Shown piece after piece: positions 1 through 5,086 of a stretch of DNA of 5,086 nt. The number at the start of each line of letters is the position of its first letter. Within the stretch, counting starts at the first letter, position 1. The position numbers and the translations under genes are program-made. This stretch comes from Hydrogenothermaceae bacterium (GTDB lineage: Bacteria; Aquificota; Aquificia; Aquificales; Hydrogenothermaceae): the NCBI GenBank assembly GCA_012961365.1, contig DTZN01000071.1, forward strand, positions 1 through 5,086, given 5' to 3'. The notes beneath the pieces are model-generated. The model had not been told where the DNA came from. It was given only the letters and a program-made list of their open reading frames with translations, and ran no database searches.

Positions 1-809
1 AAGCTATTAAAAAGGTAGGTAGAGAAAAAGCTCTAGAATACGATACTACAAAACTTTTAATTGAAGAAGTTGAAGAATTTGTATTTAAACATCACCAAGA
101 AATTGCAGGTTTTGTTTTAGAGGCAGGAGTTCAAGGAGCAGCTGGTATCTTACCATTTCCAAAAGGTTATCTAAAAGAAATTAGAAGAATATGTGATGAG
201 TATGGAATTTTAATGATAGTTGATGAGGTTGCAACTGGTTTTGGTAGAAGTGGTTATATGTTTGCCTGTGAAAAAGAAGGAATTGAACCAGACTTAATGG
301 CTCTTGGAAAAGGAATAACTGGAGGATATTTACCACTAGCAGCCACATTAGTATCTGATGAAGTTTATAAAGAATTTTTAGGAGAATTTGGAGAAGCTAA
401 GCACTTTTATCATGGACATACTTATACAGGAAACCCTATTGCATGTAATGTAGCTATTGCTAATCTTGAAGTTTTTGAAGAAGAAAAAACTTTAGAGAAA
501 CTTCAGCCAAAAATAAAACTTCTTGAAGAAAAATTAAAAGAATTTTGGCAGTTAAAACATGTTGGAGATGTCCGTCATTACGGGTTTATGGCGGGAATAG
601 AGCTTGTTAAAGATAAAAAAATAAATGAGCCTTTTCCTTATGGTGAAAGAACTGGGTTTAAGGTTGCAAGAAGTATGCTAGAAAAAGGTATATGGGTTAG
701 ACCTCTTGGTGATGTAATGGTAATAATGCCACCACTTGCAATAACAGAGCAAGAATTAGAGTGGTTCTTAAATTCACTTAAAGAAAGTATTAAACAACTA
801 GAAGGATAA
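1..809 (+). CDS. bioA: BioA, adenosylmethionine-8-amino-7-oxononanoate aminotransferase (5' truncated by window edge)
   Basis: PLP enzyme of biotin synthesis that moves the amino group of S-adenosylmethionine onto 7-keto-8-aminopelargonate (KAPA) to give 7,8-diaminopelargonate in the cytosol. The first complete visible codon is at position 3 and the frame stays open to a TAA at 807-809, giving 268 visible residues. BioA is usually about 430-455 residues, so roughly 160-190 N-terminal residues lie outside the window; the internal Met at 213 is not the start. Visible class III aminotransferase marks are: EAGVQGAAG (visible residues 40-48), IVDEVATGFGRSG (72-84) with the cofactor-binding Asp74, the Schiff-base lysine in LGKGITGGYLP (Lys103, codon 309-311), HGHTYTGNP (137-145), and a C-terminal VRPLGDV...MPPL block. 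HGHTYTGNP and QGAAG favour BioA over ornithine or GABA aminotransferases. The end overlaps the convergent cinA gene by 12 bp. The classification is firm; the 5' part and regulation cannot be seen. Confidence 0.93.
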   Translation, partial: AIKKVGREKALEYDTTKLLIEEVEEFVFKHHQEIAGFVLEAGVQGAAGILPFPKGYLKEIRRICDEYGILMIVDEVATGFGRSGYMFACEKEGIEPDLMALGKGITGGYLPLAATLVSDEVYKEFLGEFGEAKHFYHGHTYTGNPIACNVAIANLEVFEEEKTLEKLQPKIKLLEEKLKEFWQLKHVGDVRHYGFMAGIELVKDKKINEPFPYGERTGFKVARSMLEKGIWVRPLGDVMVIMPPLAITEQELEWFLNSLKESIKQLEG

Positions 810-1985
810 TAATTTTACTCTTAACATATTAAGTGCGTGTTGGGAAATTCTAAGTCGCACTTGGTTTCTTTCTCCTTTAAATATTACTTTTTCTACCTTC
901 GTTTCACCATTAAAATAAAGACCAATGTAATGCAGACCTAATGGTTTTTCTTTGGTAGCACCAGTAGGACCAGCTATACCTGTATCACTAATACCAAAGT
1001 TTGTATCTAAAAGTTTCGCAACACTTTCTGCCATTTGTAATGCAACTTCTTCACTTACTGCGCCCTTTGTTTTCAAAATTTTATCGGATACTTTAAGTAA
1101 ATTCTCCTTTACACTATTTGAGTAAGCAACTATACTACCAAGGAAATATGTGGAACTACCAGAAACATTAACTATTCTTGATGCTATTAAACCTCCTGTG
1201 GAAGACTCAGCGGTGGAAACAGTTAGTCCTTTTTCTTTTAAAAGTTTTCCAATGACTTCTTCCATTTCCTCATTTTGATATGCATAAATATATTTGCCTA
1301 TTCTTTCTGATAAAACAGACTTTTTGTTCTTTAAAAATTCAATTTCTTTATCCCATAAATATATATCTATTCCTTTTGGAGATGCATTTAAAAATTTATT
1401 ATCAAAATCTGATAAAAATTCATTAATTTCTTCCAAAGATAATCCATAAGTCCTGACAATACCTGTATATACAACTCTATCTTTAACTTGTAAATATTCG
1501 AAAGCTAAGTTTAACATATCCCTTAACTGATTTTTTTCATCAGGTAAAAATACAATTGCTTTATTTACATCATCTAAAACTTTTATAAACCCTAAGAATT
1601 CACCATTTTTGTTTTTTATAGGCTTTGCATTATATGGAAGTTTTGCAAAATGCTTTATATTTTGAAAATTTTCAGGGTATCTTTCTTTTAAAGTTTTTAA
1701 CCAACTTTCATTAAAAACTAAGGGAACTCCTATGCTTTCAGAAATTGTTTCTCTAATTAATAAATCTGTCTCAGTATTGCTTGAGCTAATTATAAAAACA
1801 ATATCTGACTTGTCTAGAGCTATTTTTATAAAAAACTGCAATTTATAACTATCTTCTTCTGATATAAAAACTCCATTAATATTAAAGCCTTTTTCAAAAA
1901 GTTTCTGGCAAAGGTAAATTCTAGATTTATCTTCCAAAAAACCTTTTTCATATCCAAAGCCAATACTAATTATGGAAGCTTTCAT
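798..1985 (-). CDS. cinA: CinA family protein: C-terminal NMN deamidase domain with a degenerate N-terminal MoCF-like domain
   Basis: 395 residues, close to the usual 400-420 of two-domain CinA. The C-terminal domain (about 240-395) is the PncC/CinA-C amidase, known to deamidate nicotinamide mononucleotide in pyridine nucleotide salvage. It shows AESSTGG (259-265), GSIVAYSNSVK (283-293, Lys293 at the conserved lysine), GAVSEEVALQMA (308-319), DTGIAGPTG (334-342), KPLG (347-350) and GERNQVR (371-377). The N-terminal region (1-165) resembles the COG1058/MoCF domain in layout: the start MKASIISIG matches the family start, and NKNGEFLGF and VFLPDEKNQLRDM align with the N..G..pGF and LPGvP.EM..M stretches. 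However, the GdELL motif reads GFGYEKG and the GGLGPT.DD motif reads ISSSNTETD, so pyrophosphatase activity may be lost. The ATG lies 2 nt after the preceding gene's stop with only a weak ribosome site (AAAGAA), consistent with coupling. It is last in the six-gene block and converges on bioA. The cytosolic amidase role is well supported; an envelope role is not. Confidence 0.9.
   Translation of the reverse strand: MKASIISIGFGYEKGFLEDKSRIYLCQKLFEKGFNINGVFISEEDSYKLQFFIKIALDKSDIVFIISSSNTETDLLIRETISESIGVPLVFNESWLKTLKERYPENFQNIKHFAKLPYNAKPIKNKNGEFLGFIKVLDDVNKAIVFLPDEKNQLRDMLNLAFEYLQVKDRVVYTGIVRTYGLSLEEINEFLSDFDNKFLNASPKGIDIYLWDKEIEFLKNKKSVLSERIGKYIYAYQNEEMEEVIGKLLKEKGLTVSTAESSTGGLIASRIVNVSGSSTYFLGSIVAYSNSVKENLLKVSDKILKTKGAVSEEVALQMAESVAKLLDTNFGISDTGIAGPTGATKEKPLGLHYIGLYFNGETKVEKVIFKGERNQVRLRISQHALNMLRVKLLSF
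831..878 (+). terminator. Possible bioA intrinsic terminator inside the cinA 3' end
   Basis: A perfect 7-bp inverted repeat, AAGTGCG (831-837) and CGCACTT (856-862), flanks an 18-nt loop. It is followed on the + strand by a pyrimidine-rich run (GGTTTCTTTCTCCTTT) and starts 22 nt after the bioA stop, which is the right place for a terminator. Against it: the loop is long, the U tract is interrupted by C, and the sequence also encodes cinA codons (His-Ala-Leu-Asn on the - strand). There is no T run on the - strand side, so it would serve bioA only. Confidence 0.28.
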
Positions 1986-1987
1986 AG

Positions 1988-2407
1988 CTATTCTTTAACT
2001 TTATTTATTAAAAGTTTTATATTTCTATCTCCAGCATTTACTGTTATAACAGGACTTTCGCAATCTCCTTTTTGAGGCATAGGACTTCCAGATTTTGAAA
2101 TTCTCGCCATTAAAATTAGCTCATCAATAAACTCATTTGCTCTTTGAGGCATTAAAACGTCTGCTGGTGAGATTGAAAACTGCACTGGAAAATCATATTT
2201 AGTTTTTTTCTTAACTGCTAAAGGTTGTATTGATGCTCCTTTTCTTACAATTATAAATAAAGCACCTGAGCATTTATCTTTTATTTTAGGGTCTATATCT
2301 ATTGTCCCTGTTATTTTGTATTTATCAATAAAATAAGCTTCTGGTGGCAATTCTTGACAGGAAATAAAAGCAAATGCAAAAGGTAAAAATATTAATAGCT
2401 TTTTCAT
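1988..2407 (-). CDS. Small lipoprotein with a free-standing CcmI/CycH-type Ig-like domain
   Basis: 139 residues. MKKLLIFLPFAFAFISC is a lipoprotein signal peptide with the acylated Cys at 17; Phe at -3 is less usual than Leu/Val, but Ser at -1 is normal. The mature part (about 32-135) follows the pattern I recall from the C-terminal Ig-like domain of the cytochrome c biogenesis factor CcmI/CycH: ITGTIDIDP (32-40), ALFIIVRKG (49-57), QPLAVKKK (61-68), FPVQFSIS (73-80), ELILMARISKSGSPMPQKGD (96-115). In CcmI this domain follows TPR repeats and a membrane segment and sits in the periplasm; here it is alone and tethered by lipid. Cys46 and Cys116 could form a disulfide. The start codon shares one base with the preceding protease stop (TAATG) and has a strong Shine-Dalgarno. 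No haem-binding CXXCH and no ccm genes are present, so a role in cytochrome maturation is only a hypothesis. The fold assignment is from motif memory and is fairly sure. Confidence 0.82.
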   Translation of the reverse strand: MKKLLIFLPFAFAFISCQELPPEAYFIDKYKITGTIDIDPKIKDKCSGALFIIVRKGASIQPLAVKKKTKYDFPVQFSISPADVLMPQRANEFIDELILMARISKSGSPMPQKGDCESPVITVNAGDRNIKLLINKVKE

Positions 2408-3498
2408 TATATCTCCTTTAACCTTTCTAACTCTTTTATTTTATCTTCAACTACAGACCTTTTTATTATACCAAGCAATGTATTTTTATAAATAACGGGA
2501 ATTTCTTCTACATTACAATCTTTTAATTTTTCATAAGTAGAAAATATATCATCATATGGAGAAACAAAACATTTTATATGTTTTAAAAATTTTCCTATTT
2601 CTAAATTTTCAGGAACATTATATAAGTCTTTTATATCTATAACATAGAATTTTCCATCTTTACCAATTACAGGTAAGGTTTTTACCTTGTAAAAGGGAAA
2701 GTAATAGTTAATAACATCACTTACCTTTGTATTATAAAAAAGGGGTTTTACTACGTGCATAAATTGTTCTGTTTTATAATTTTCAAATAAAGATTTCACA
2801 ATTACATGTTTATAGTTATTTTCAGCACTTTTTTTAATAAAATATCCAAGAACAATTAACCAAATGCCATTTAAAAATTCTCCTTTTATTAGGTAATATC
2901 CCCCCGTTATCATCATAAAATATGCAAAAACTTTTCCTGCAAATAATGCAAATTTTGTTGCTTTTATTTCCCCAAATTTATTCCAAAACAAAGCTCTTAA
3001 TATTCTCCCACCATCTAATGGAAATGCAGGAATTAAATTAAAAACTCCAAGGATAAAATTACCTACAGCTAAAGAACTTAAAAGTCCATAAAAAATAGAA
3101 CCTTCTGTAGTAAGTAAAGACAATAAAAAAAATAAAATAGCTAAAATAAAACTAATAATTGGTCCAGCTACTGCTATTAAAAATTCCTGATAAGGCTTTT
3201 TTGGTAAATGGGAGATAACAGAAACTCCACCAAATACAAATAAAATAATTTCTTTGACATTAAAACCAAATTTTTTGGCAATTAAAGAATGTCCAAGCTC
3301 GTGCAGTAGTATACATAAAAACCAAATAATGGCAAAAAAAACTCCAAAAATTATTCTAATAAATAAATTAGTATCAGGACAACAATAAGGGTAGTAAAAA
3401 AATGTAAATGTATAGGATAGTAAAAAAAATATAATAAACCAACTTACGTCAAGCTTTACATCAATTCCAAAAATTTTTGTAAGTTTAAAAGTTTTCAT
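2407..3498 (-). CDS. M50 site-2 intramembrane metalloprotease with C-terminal CBS-like pair
   Basis: 363-residue integral membrane zinc protease of the S2P family (the SpoIVFB-like branch with CBS domains). Such enzymes cut membrane-spanning substrates, often anti-sigma factors or signal peptide remnants, inside the bilayer. The zinc site HELGH is at 66-70 at the end of a hydrophobic segment, and the third ligand is Asp162 in NLIPAFPLDGGR (154-165). FGGVS (89-93) and the following KPYQEFLIAVAGPIISF (101-117) are typical of this branch. Hydrophobic segments lie near 18-37, 46-66, 104-130, 136-158, 183-203 and 208-222. Residues 244-355 look like two weak CBS motifs (PVIGKDGKFYVIDIKDL; EIPVIYKNTLLGIIKRSVV), a cytosolic nucleotide-sensing module in relatives. 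CysCys at 39-40, in the first loop, is unusual to my knowledge. The start overlaps the upstream gene by 4 bp (ATGA), with GAGG 8 nt upstream (3507-3510). The start MKTFKLTKIFGIDVKLDVSW fits the family start. No substrate gene is obvious; neighbouring membrane proteins are candidates. Confidence 0.93.
   Translation of the reverse strand: MKTFKLTKIFGIDVKLDVSWFIIFFLLSYTFTFFYYPYCCPDTNLFIRIIFGVFFAIIWFLCILLHELGHSLIAKKFGFNVKEIILFVFGGVSVISHLPKKPYQEFLIAVAGPIISFILAILFFLLSLLTTEGSIFYGLLSSLAVGNFILGVFNLIPAFPLDGGRILRALFWNKFGEIKATKFALFAGKVFAYFMMITGGYYLIKGEFLNGIWLIVLGYFIKKSAENNYKHVIVKSLFENYKTEQFMHVVKPLFYNTKVSDVINYYFPFYKVKTLPVIGKDGKFYVIDIKDLYNVPENLEIGKFLKHIKCFVSPYDDIFSTYEKLKDCNVEEIPVIYKNTLLGIIKRSVVEDKIKELERLKEI
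2411..2419 (-). promoter_or_regulatory. Strong ribosome binding site of the Ig-like lipoprotein gene
   Basis: On the - strand the sequence reads AAAGGAGAT-ATA-ATG, so the AAGGAG core (2413-2418) lies 5 nt before the start. It sits inside the last codons of the upstream protease gene. It is the best Shine-Dalgarno in the block and fixes the start at 2407; the lipoprotein may be made in excess over the protease. Confidence 0.7.
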
Positions 3499-3980
3499 CT
3501 AATAAACCTCAGCTTTTTAAGCAAAGAGTAAAACATATCAACAATTATATGCATAATTTCAGCACAAACCAATCCTAGGAAGAATGATATAAAATGGATA
3601 TTTAAAACTAGTTGTCTAAAATTTATATCTTCCAAAGATGGTAAAAATGACAAATTAAAAAATTTTGTTATATATAAAAAACTCAGGTAAAAAAGTAATA
3701 TTATTAAAGTTAAATAACCTAGTCGTATTAGAGAACCAACTATAGGTATATGGGATAATCCACGATGTTTTGAAAACTTTGTTAATGGATACCATATAAA
3801 TCTTAGGAACTTCCACCTTTTAACCGGTGTAGAGTGGTATAAATCATTATCTGGAGATAATAAAAAAGTTCCAGCTAAGTATCCAAGTGTAAAAGGTATG
3901 AAATCTTCAGGTCTAAAATAATAAACTAAAGGGGGTAAAGCAAGTAAATTTATAAAATCATGTGTTTTACCTGATGCCAT
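3495..3980 (-). CDS. DUF2227-like putative metal-binding membrane protein
   Basis: 161 residues. The opening MASGKTHDFI matches the MPSGRTHD start I recall for DUF2227, a family of unknown function annotated as putative metal-binding proteins and related in layout to YdjM-type membrane-bound hydrolases. Possible ligands are spread in the family order: His7-Asp8, SPDNDLY (42-48) with Asp44 and Asp46, KHRGLSH (71-77) with His72 and His77, and EIMHIIVDM (141-149) with Glu141, His144 and Asp148. KRWKFLRFIWYPLTK (54-68) matches the basic-aromatic block before the His pair. Hydrophobic segments are near 28-42, 84-106 and 126-147. The ATG begins 10 nt after the ompA-like gene's stop and has no recognisable Shine-Dalgarno, but the family start pattern fixes it; reinitiation from upstream is likely. 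It ends in an ATGA overlap with the protease gene, so the two should be made together. Activity and substrate are unknown; a membrane lipid or phosphoester hydrolase is possible by analogy only. Confidence 0.85.
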   Translation of the reverse strand: MASGKTHDFINLLALPPLVYYFRPEDFIPFTLGYLAGTFLLSPDNDLYHSTPVKRWKFLRFIWYPLTKFSKHRGLSHIPIVGSLIRLGYLTLIILLFYLSFLYITKFFNLSFLPSLEDINFRQLVLNIHFISFFLGLVCAEIMHIIVDMFYSLLKKLRFIR

Positions 3981-3990
3981 AGTTTTTATT

Positions 3991-4773
3991 TTACTTTGTT
4001 TCTAGAATGAAAAAATCTGCTCTTCTATTTGTAAATCTATTAAGGTCTGTTTTATTATCAAATAAAAAATCTTTTTTCCCTTTCCCAATAATTTCTATTC
4101 TTTTTGGCGATATCCCAAATCTTACTAAAGCTTCTTTTACTGCTTTGGCCCTTTTTAAAGCTAATATTTTATTATAGTTATCCGAGCCTATATTATCTGT
4201 ATATCCAATAATTTTAATTTTTAAATTAGGATGAGTTTTTAGATATCTAGATATAACATTTAGATATGGCATATATTCTTTTTTTATTTCAGCTTTATTA
4301 AACTCAAAGTGAATTCTAGCTTGTGTTAAAAGGGGTTGAAATCCTTTAGGTTTTGTTTTTTCTATTTTTTTAGCTTCCTCTTTTTTTATTTCTTTTTCTA
4401 GTTTTACAACTTTTTTAGGGTAATCAAAGATATAAGGATTTGTTCCGTTTCTTACTTCCTGATAACAAGGAACACCATCCCCATCTACATCACTAAAAAT
4501 TTTTCTTTCAGCCTTAGCTAAAGCAATTTTTGCTTTATTTTTATATATAAGTTGGTCTGCTTTACTTATAGGAATAACCTTTATTTTTCCTTCTTCTTCA
4601 TCATATGTTTTAAAACCTTTGTATGAACCTATGTAAGCTTCTGCTATACCTATTTCTTCAGGGGCGCATATATATCCACCTAAATTTTTTAATTTATTTA
4701 GCTTAGCTTCTAACAACTGCGCATAACTCACAGAAGCAATAAATCCTAAAATTAAAACTACCCGTTTTTTCAT
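3991..4773 (-). CDS. Exported OmpA-family peptidoglycan-binding protein with a helical N-domain and a calcium-loop-like motif
   Basis: 260 residues. Sec signal peptide 1-18 with cleavage expected at SYA|Q, so it is periplasmic, with no lipobox Cys. Region 20-92 is predominantly helical and resembles DUF4398 (CAPEEIGIAEAYIGSYK at 36-52; AKIALAKAERKIF at 81-93). Residues 95-113, DVDGDGVPCYQEVRNGTNP, look like a thrombospondin type 3/EF-hand-like calcium loop (Asp95, Asp97, Asp99, Glu106). A charged Lys/Glu linker (121-142) leads to a complete OmpA C-terminal domain (about 153-258): HFEFNKAEI, GYTDNIGSDNYN (190-201), LALKRAKAVKEAL, RFTNRRADFFI. Asp193 and Arg208 are spaced exactly like the diaminopimelate-binding pair of Acinetobacter OmpA, so peptidoglycan binding should be intact; Tyr191 replaces the common His of GHTD. 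No beta-barrel is present. The start overlaps the 86-residue gene by ATGA and has AGGGGAG 7 nt upstream. Probably a periplasmic envelope-tethering or scaffold protein; its partner is unknown. Confidence 0.92.
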   Translation of the reverse strand: MKKRVVLILGFIASVSYAQLLEAKLNKLKNLGGYICAPEEIGIAEAYIGSYKGFKTYDEEEGKIKVIPISKADQLIYKNKAKIALAKAERKIFSDVDGDGVPCYQEVRNGTNPYIFDYPKKVVKLEKEIKKEEAKKIEKTKPKGFQPLLTQARIHFEFNKAEIKKEYMPYLNVISRYLKTHPNLKIKIIGYTDNIGSDNYNKILALKRAKAVKEALVRFGISPKRIEIIGKGKKDFLFDNKTDLNRFTNRRADFFILETK

Positions 4774-5030
4774 TTAATTTCTCCCCTAGAATTTATTACA
4801 GCTAATGCTTTTAATGCCCAGTCTATTGCTTTTAGTGATGCCTCTTTACCAGCCTCTATATTTAGTTTAGAAGTTTCATTTTTAGCTATTTCATAATAGG
4901 CTCTAGCTTTTGCACATTCGTAAGGGGCTTTAATATCACATCTTGCCTCAAGTGCGATTTTTATAGCGTTTTGAGCTTCCTCTAAAAGCTCTGTTATTGT
5001 AAGTTCTTTATTAATAGCAATAGGGCACAA
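4770..5030 (-). CDS. Small helical DUF4398-like protein, uncertain start (TTG)
   Basis: 86 residues if started at the TTG at 5028-5030, the only canonical start codon in frame; stops TAG (5046-5048) and TGA (5049-5051) close the frame just upstream. The protein is Ala-rich and predicted to be almost wholly helical: ITELLEEAQNAIKIALEAR (12-30), KAPYECAKARAYYEIAK (34-50), AGKEASLKAIDWALKALAV (60-78). The AP-x-E then A-x-A-Y-Y pattern matches the N-domain of the next protein and resembles DUF4398, which occurs in envelope proteins, often beside OmpA domains. Cysteines are at 2, 31 and 39. Oddly there is no signal peptide and no Shine-Dalgarno before the TTG, although MCPIAINKEL looks like a mature N-terminus after signal or lipoprotein cleavage. 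The 5' end may therefore be altered (frameshift, deletion or sequence error at the edge), or the protein is cytosolic. Its ATGA overlap and embedded ribosome site for the next gene support it as real. Confidence 0.7.
   Translation of the reverse strand: MCPIAINKELTITELLEEAQNAIKIALEARCDIKAPYECAKARAYYEIAKNETSKLNIEAGKEASLKAIDWALKALAVINSRGEIK
4781..4787 (-). promoter_or_regulatory. Ribosome binding site of the OmpA-family gene
   Basis: The - strand reads AGGGGAG, then AAATTAA, then ATG: a good Shine-Dalgarno with 7-nt spacing, placed inside the last codons of the 86-residue gene. With the ATGA stop/start overlap it points to translational coupling and supports that the upstream frame is really translated. 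Confidence 0.65.
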
Positions 5031-5052
5031 AATATTGATTATGGCCTATCAT

Positions 5053-5058
5053 ATTATA
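5053..5058 (-). promoter_or_regulatory. Possible -10 element (TATAAT) of the six-gene block
   Basis: A perfect TATAAT on the - strand at 5058-5053 would start transcription near 5046, about 16 nt before the TTG start. The best -35 (TTCCTT or TCCTTA at 17-18 bp) is poor, and TATAAT arises easily in sequence this AT-rich. The 56 bases from 5031 to 5086 hold nothing else certain. One - strand frame is open from the window edge to a TAA at 5011-5013 (24 codons, Phe/Tyr-rich) and could be the tail of an upstream gene. Confidence 0.25.
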
Positions 5059-5086
5059 AAAAACAAAGTACCATATAAGGAATTGG

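Noticed and set aside
731..765. Inverted repeat ACCACT/AGTGGT with an inner CTTGC/GCAAG hairpin as terminator of the - strand block
   Set aside because: No T run follows on either strand and it lies within conserved BioA coding sequence (MPPLAIT region).
213..809. Methionine at 213 as the start of a 198-residue protein
   Set aside because: The frame is open to the window edge and the upstream 70 codons encode BioA sequence (EAGVQGAAG, PFPKGYLKEIRRIC), so it is an internal Met of a truncated gene.
1988..2407. Lipoprotein as a c-type cytochrome
   Set aside because: No CXXCH haem motif; its cysteines are at 17, 46 and 116 only.
3981..3990. Separate promoter before the DUF2227 gene
   Set aside because: The gap is only 10 nt and no -35/-10 pair is visible in the preceding coding end; read-through and reinitiation suffice.
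4380..4420. Long T/A runs in the ompA-like gene as a phase-variable tract
   Set aside because: They encode the Lys/Glu-rich linker, are interrupted by other bases, and the frame is intact; such runs are expected at this base composition.
3991..4773. OmpA-type protein as Pal of the Tol-Pal system
   Set aside because: It has a cleavable signal peptide without a lipobox Cys, a long extra N-terminal region, and no tol genes nearby.

Overview
The window is strongly AT-rich (about one third G+C by eye) and almost entirely coding. The best guess for the source is a thermophilic member of the Aquificota, perhaps the Hydrogenothermaceae. This rests on the remembered look of the BioA sequence, the Lys/Glu/Ile-rich proteins and the dense gene packing. 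It is an inference and no search was run.

Layout: at the left edge, on the + strand, lies the 3' two thirds of bioA (biotin synthesis), cut off by the window start. Everything else is on the - strand and reads from right to left as one tight block of six genes. In order of transcription these are: an 86-residue helical protein resembling DUF4398; an exported OmpA-type peptidoglycan-binding protein; a DUF2227-like membrane protein with conserved His/Asp residues; an M50 site-2 protease with C-terminal CBS-like repeats; a small lipoprotein built on the Ig-like domain normally found at the C-terminus of the cytochrome c biogenesis factor CcmI/CycH; and a CinA-family protein. The junctions are ATGA (4 bp), +10 bp, ATGA (4 bp), TAATG (1 bp) and +2 bp, so co-transcription and translational coupling are likely. 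The last gene, cinA, converges on bioA and their coding ends overlap by 12 bp.

Functionally, five of the six block members appear to belong to the cell envelope: a peptidoglycan-binding protein, a helical partner candidate, two integral membrane proteins (one an intramembrane protease) and a lipoprotein. CinA is a soluble NMN deamidase-type enzyme and looks like a passenger. No mobile element, CRISPR array, tRNA or rRNA is visible. The points most worth following are the free-standing CcmI-type Ig-like lipoprotein, the shared helical motif in the first two genes, the degenerate N-terminal domain of CinA, and the doubtful 5' end of the 86-residue gene at the right edge. The envelope block may be a little-described functional unit, but the sequence gives no proof of a new system.
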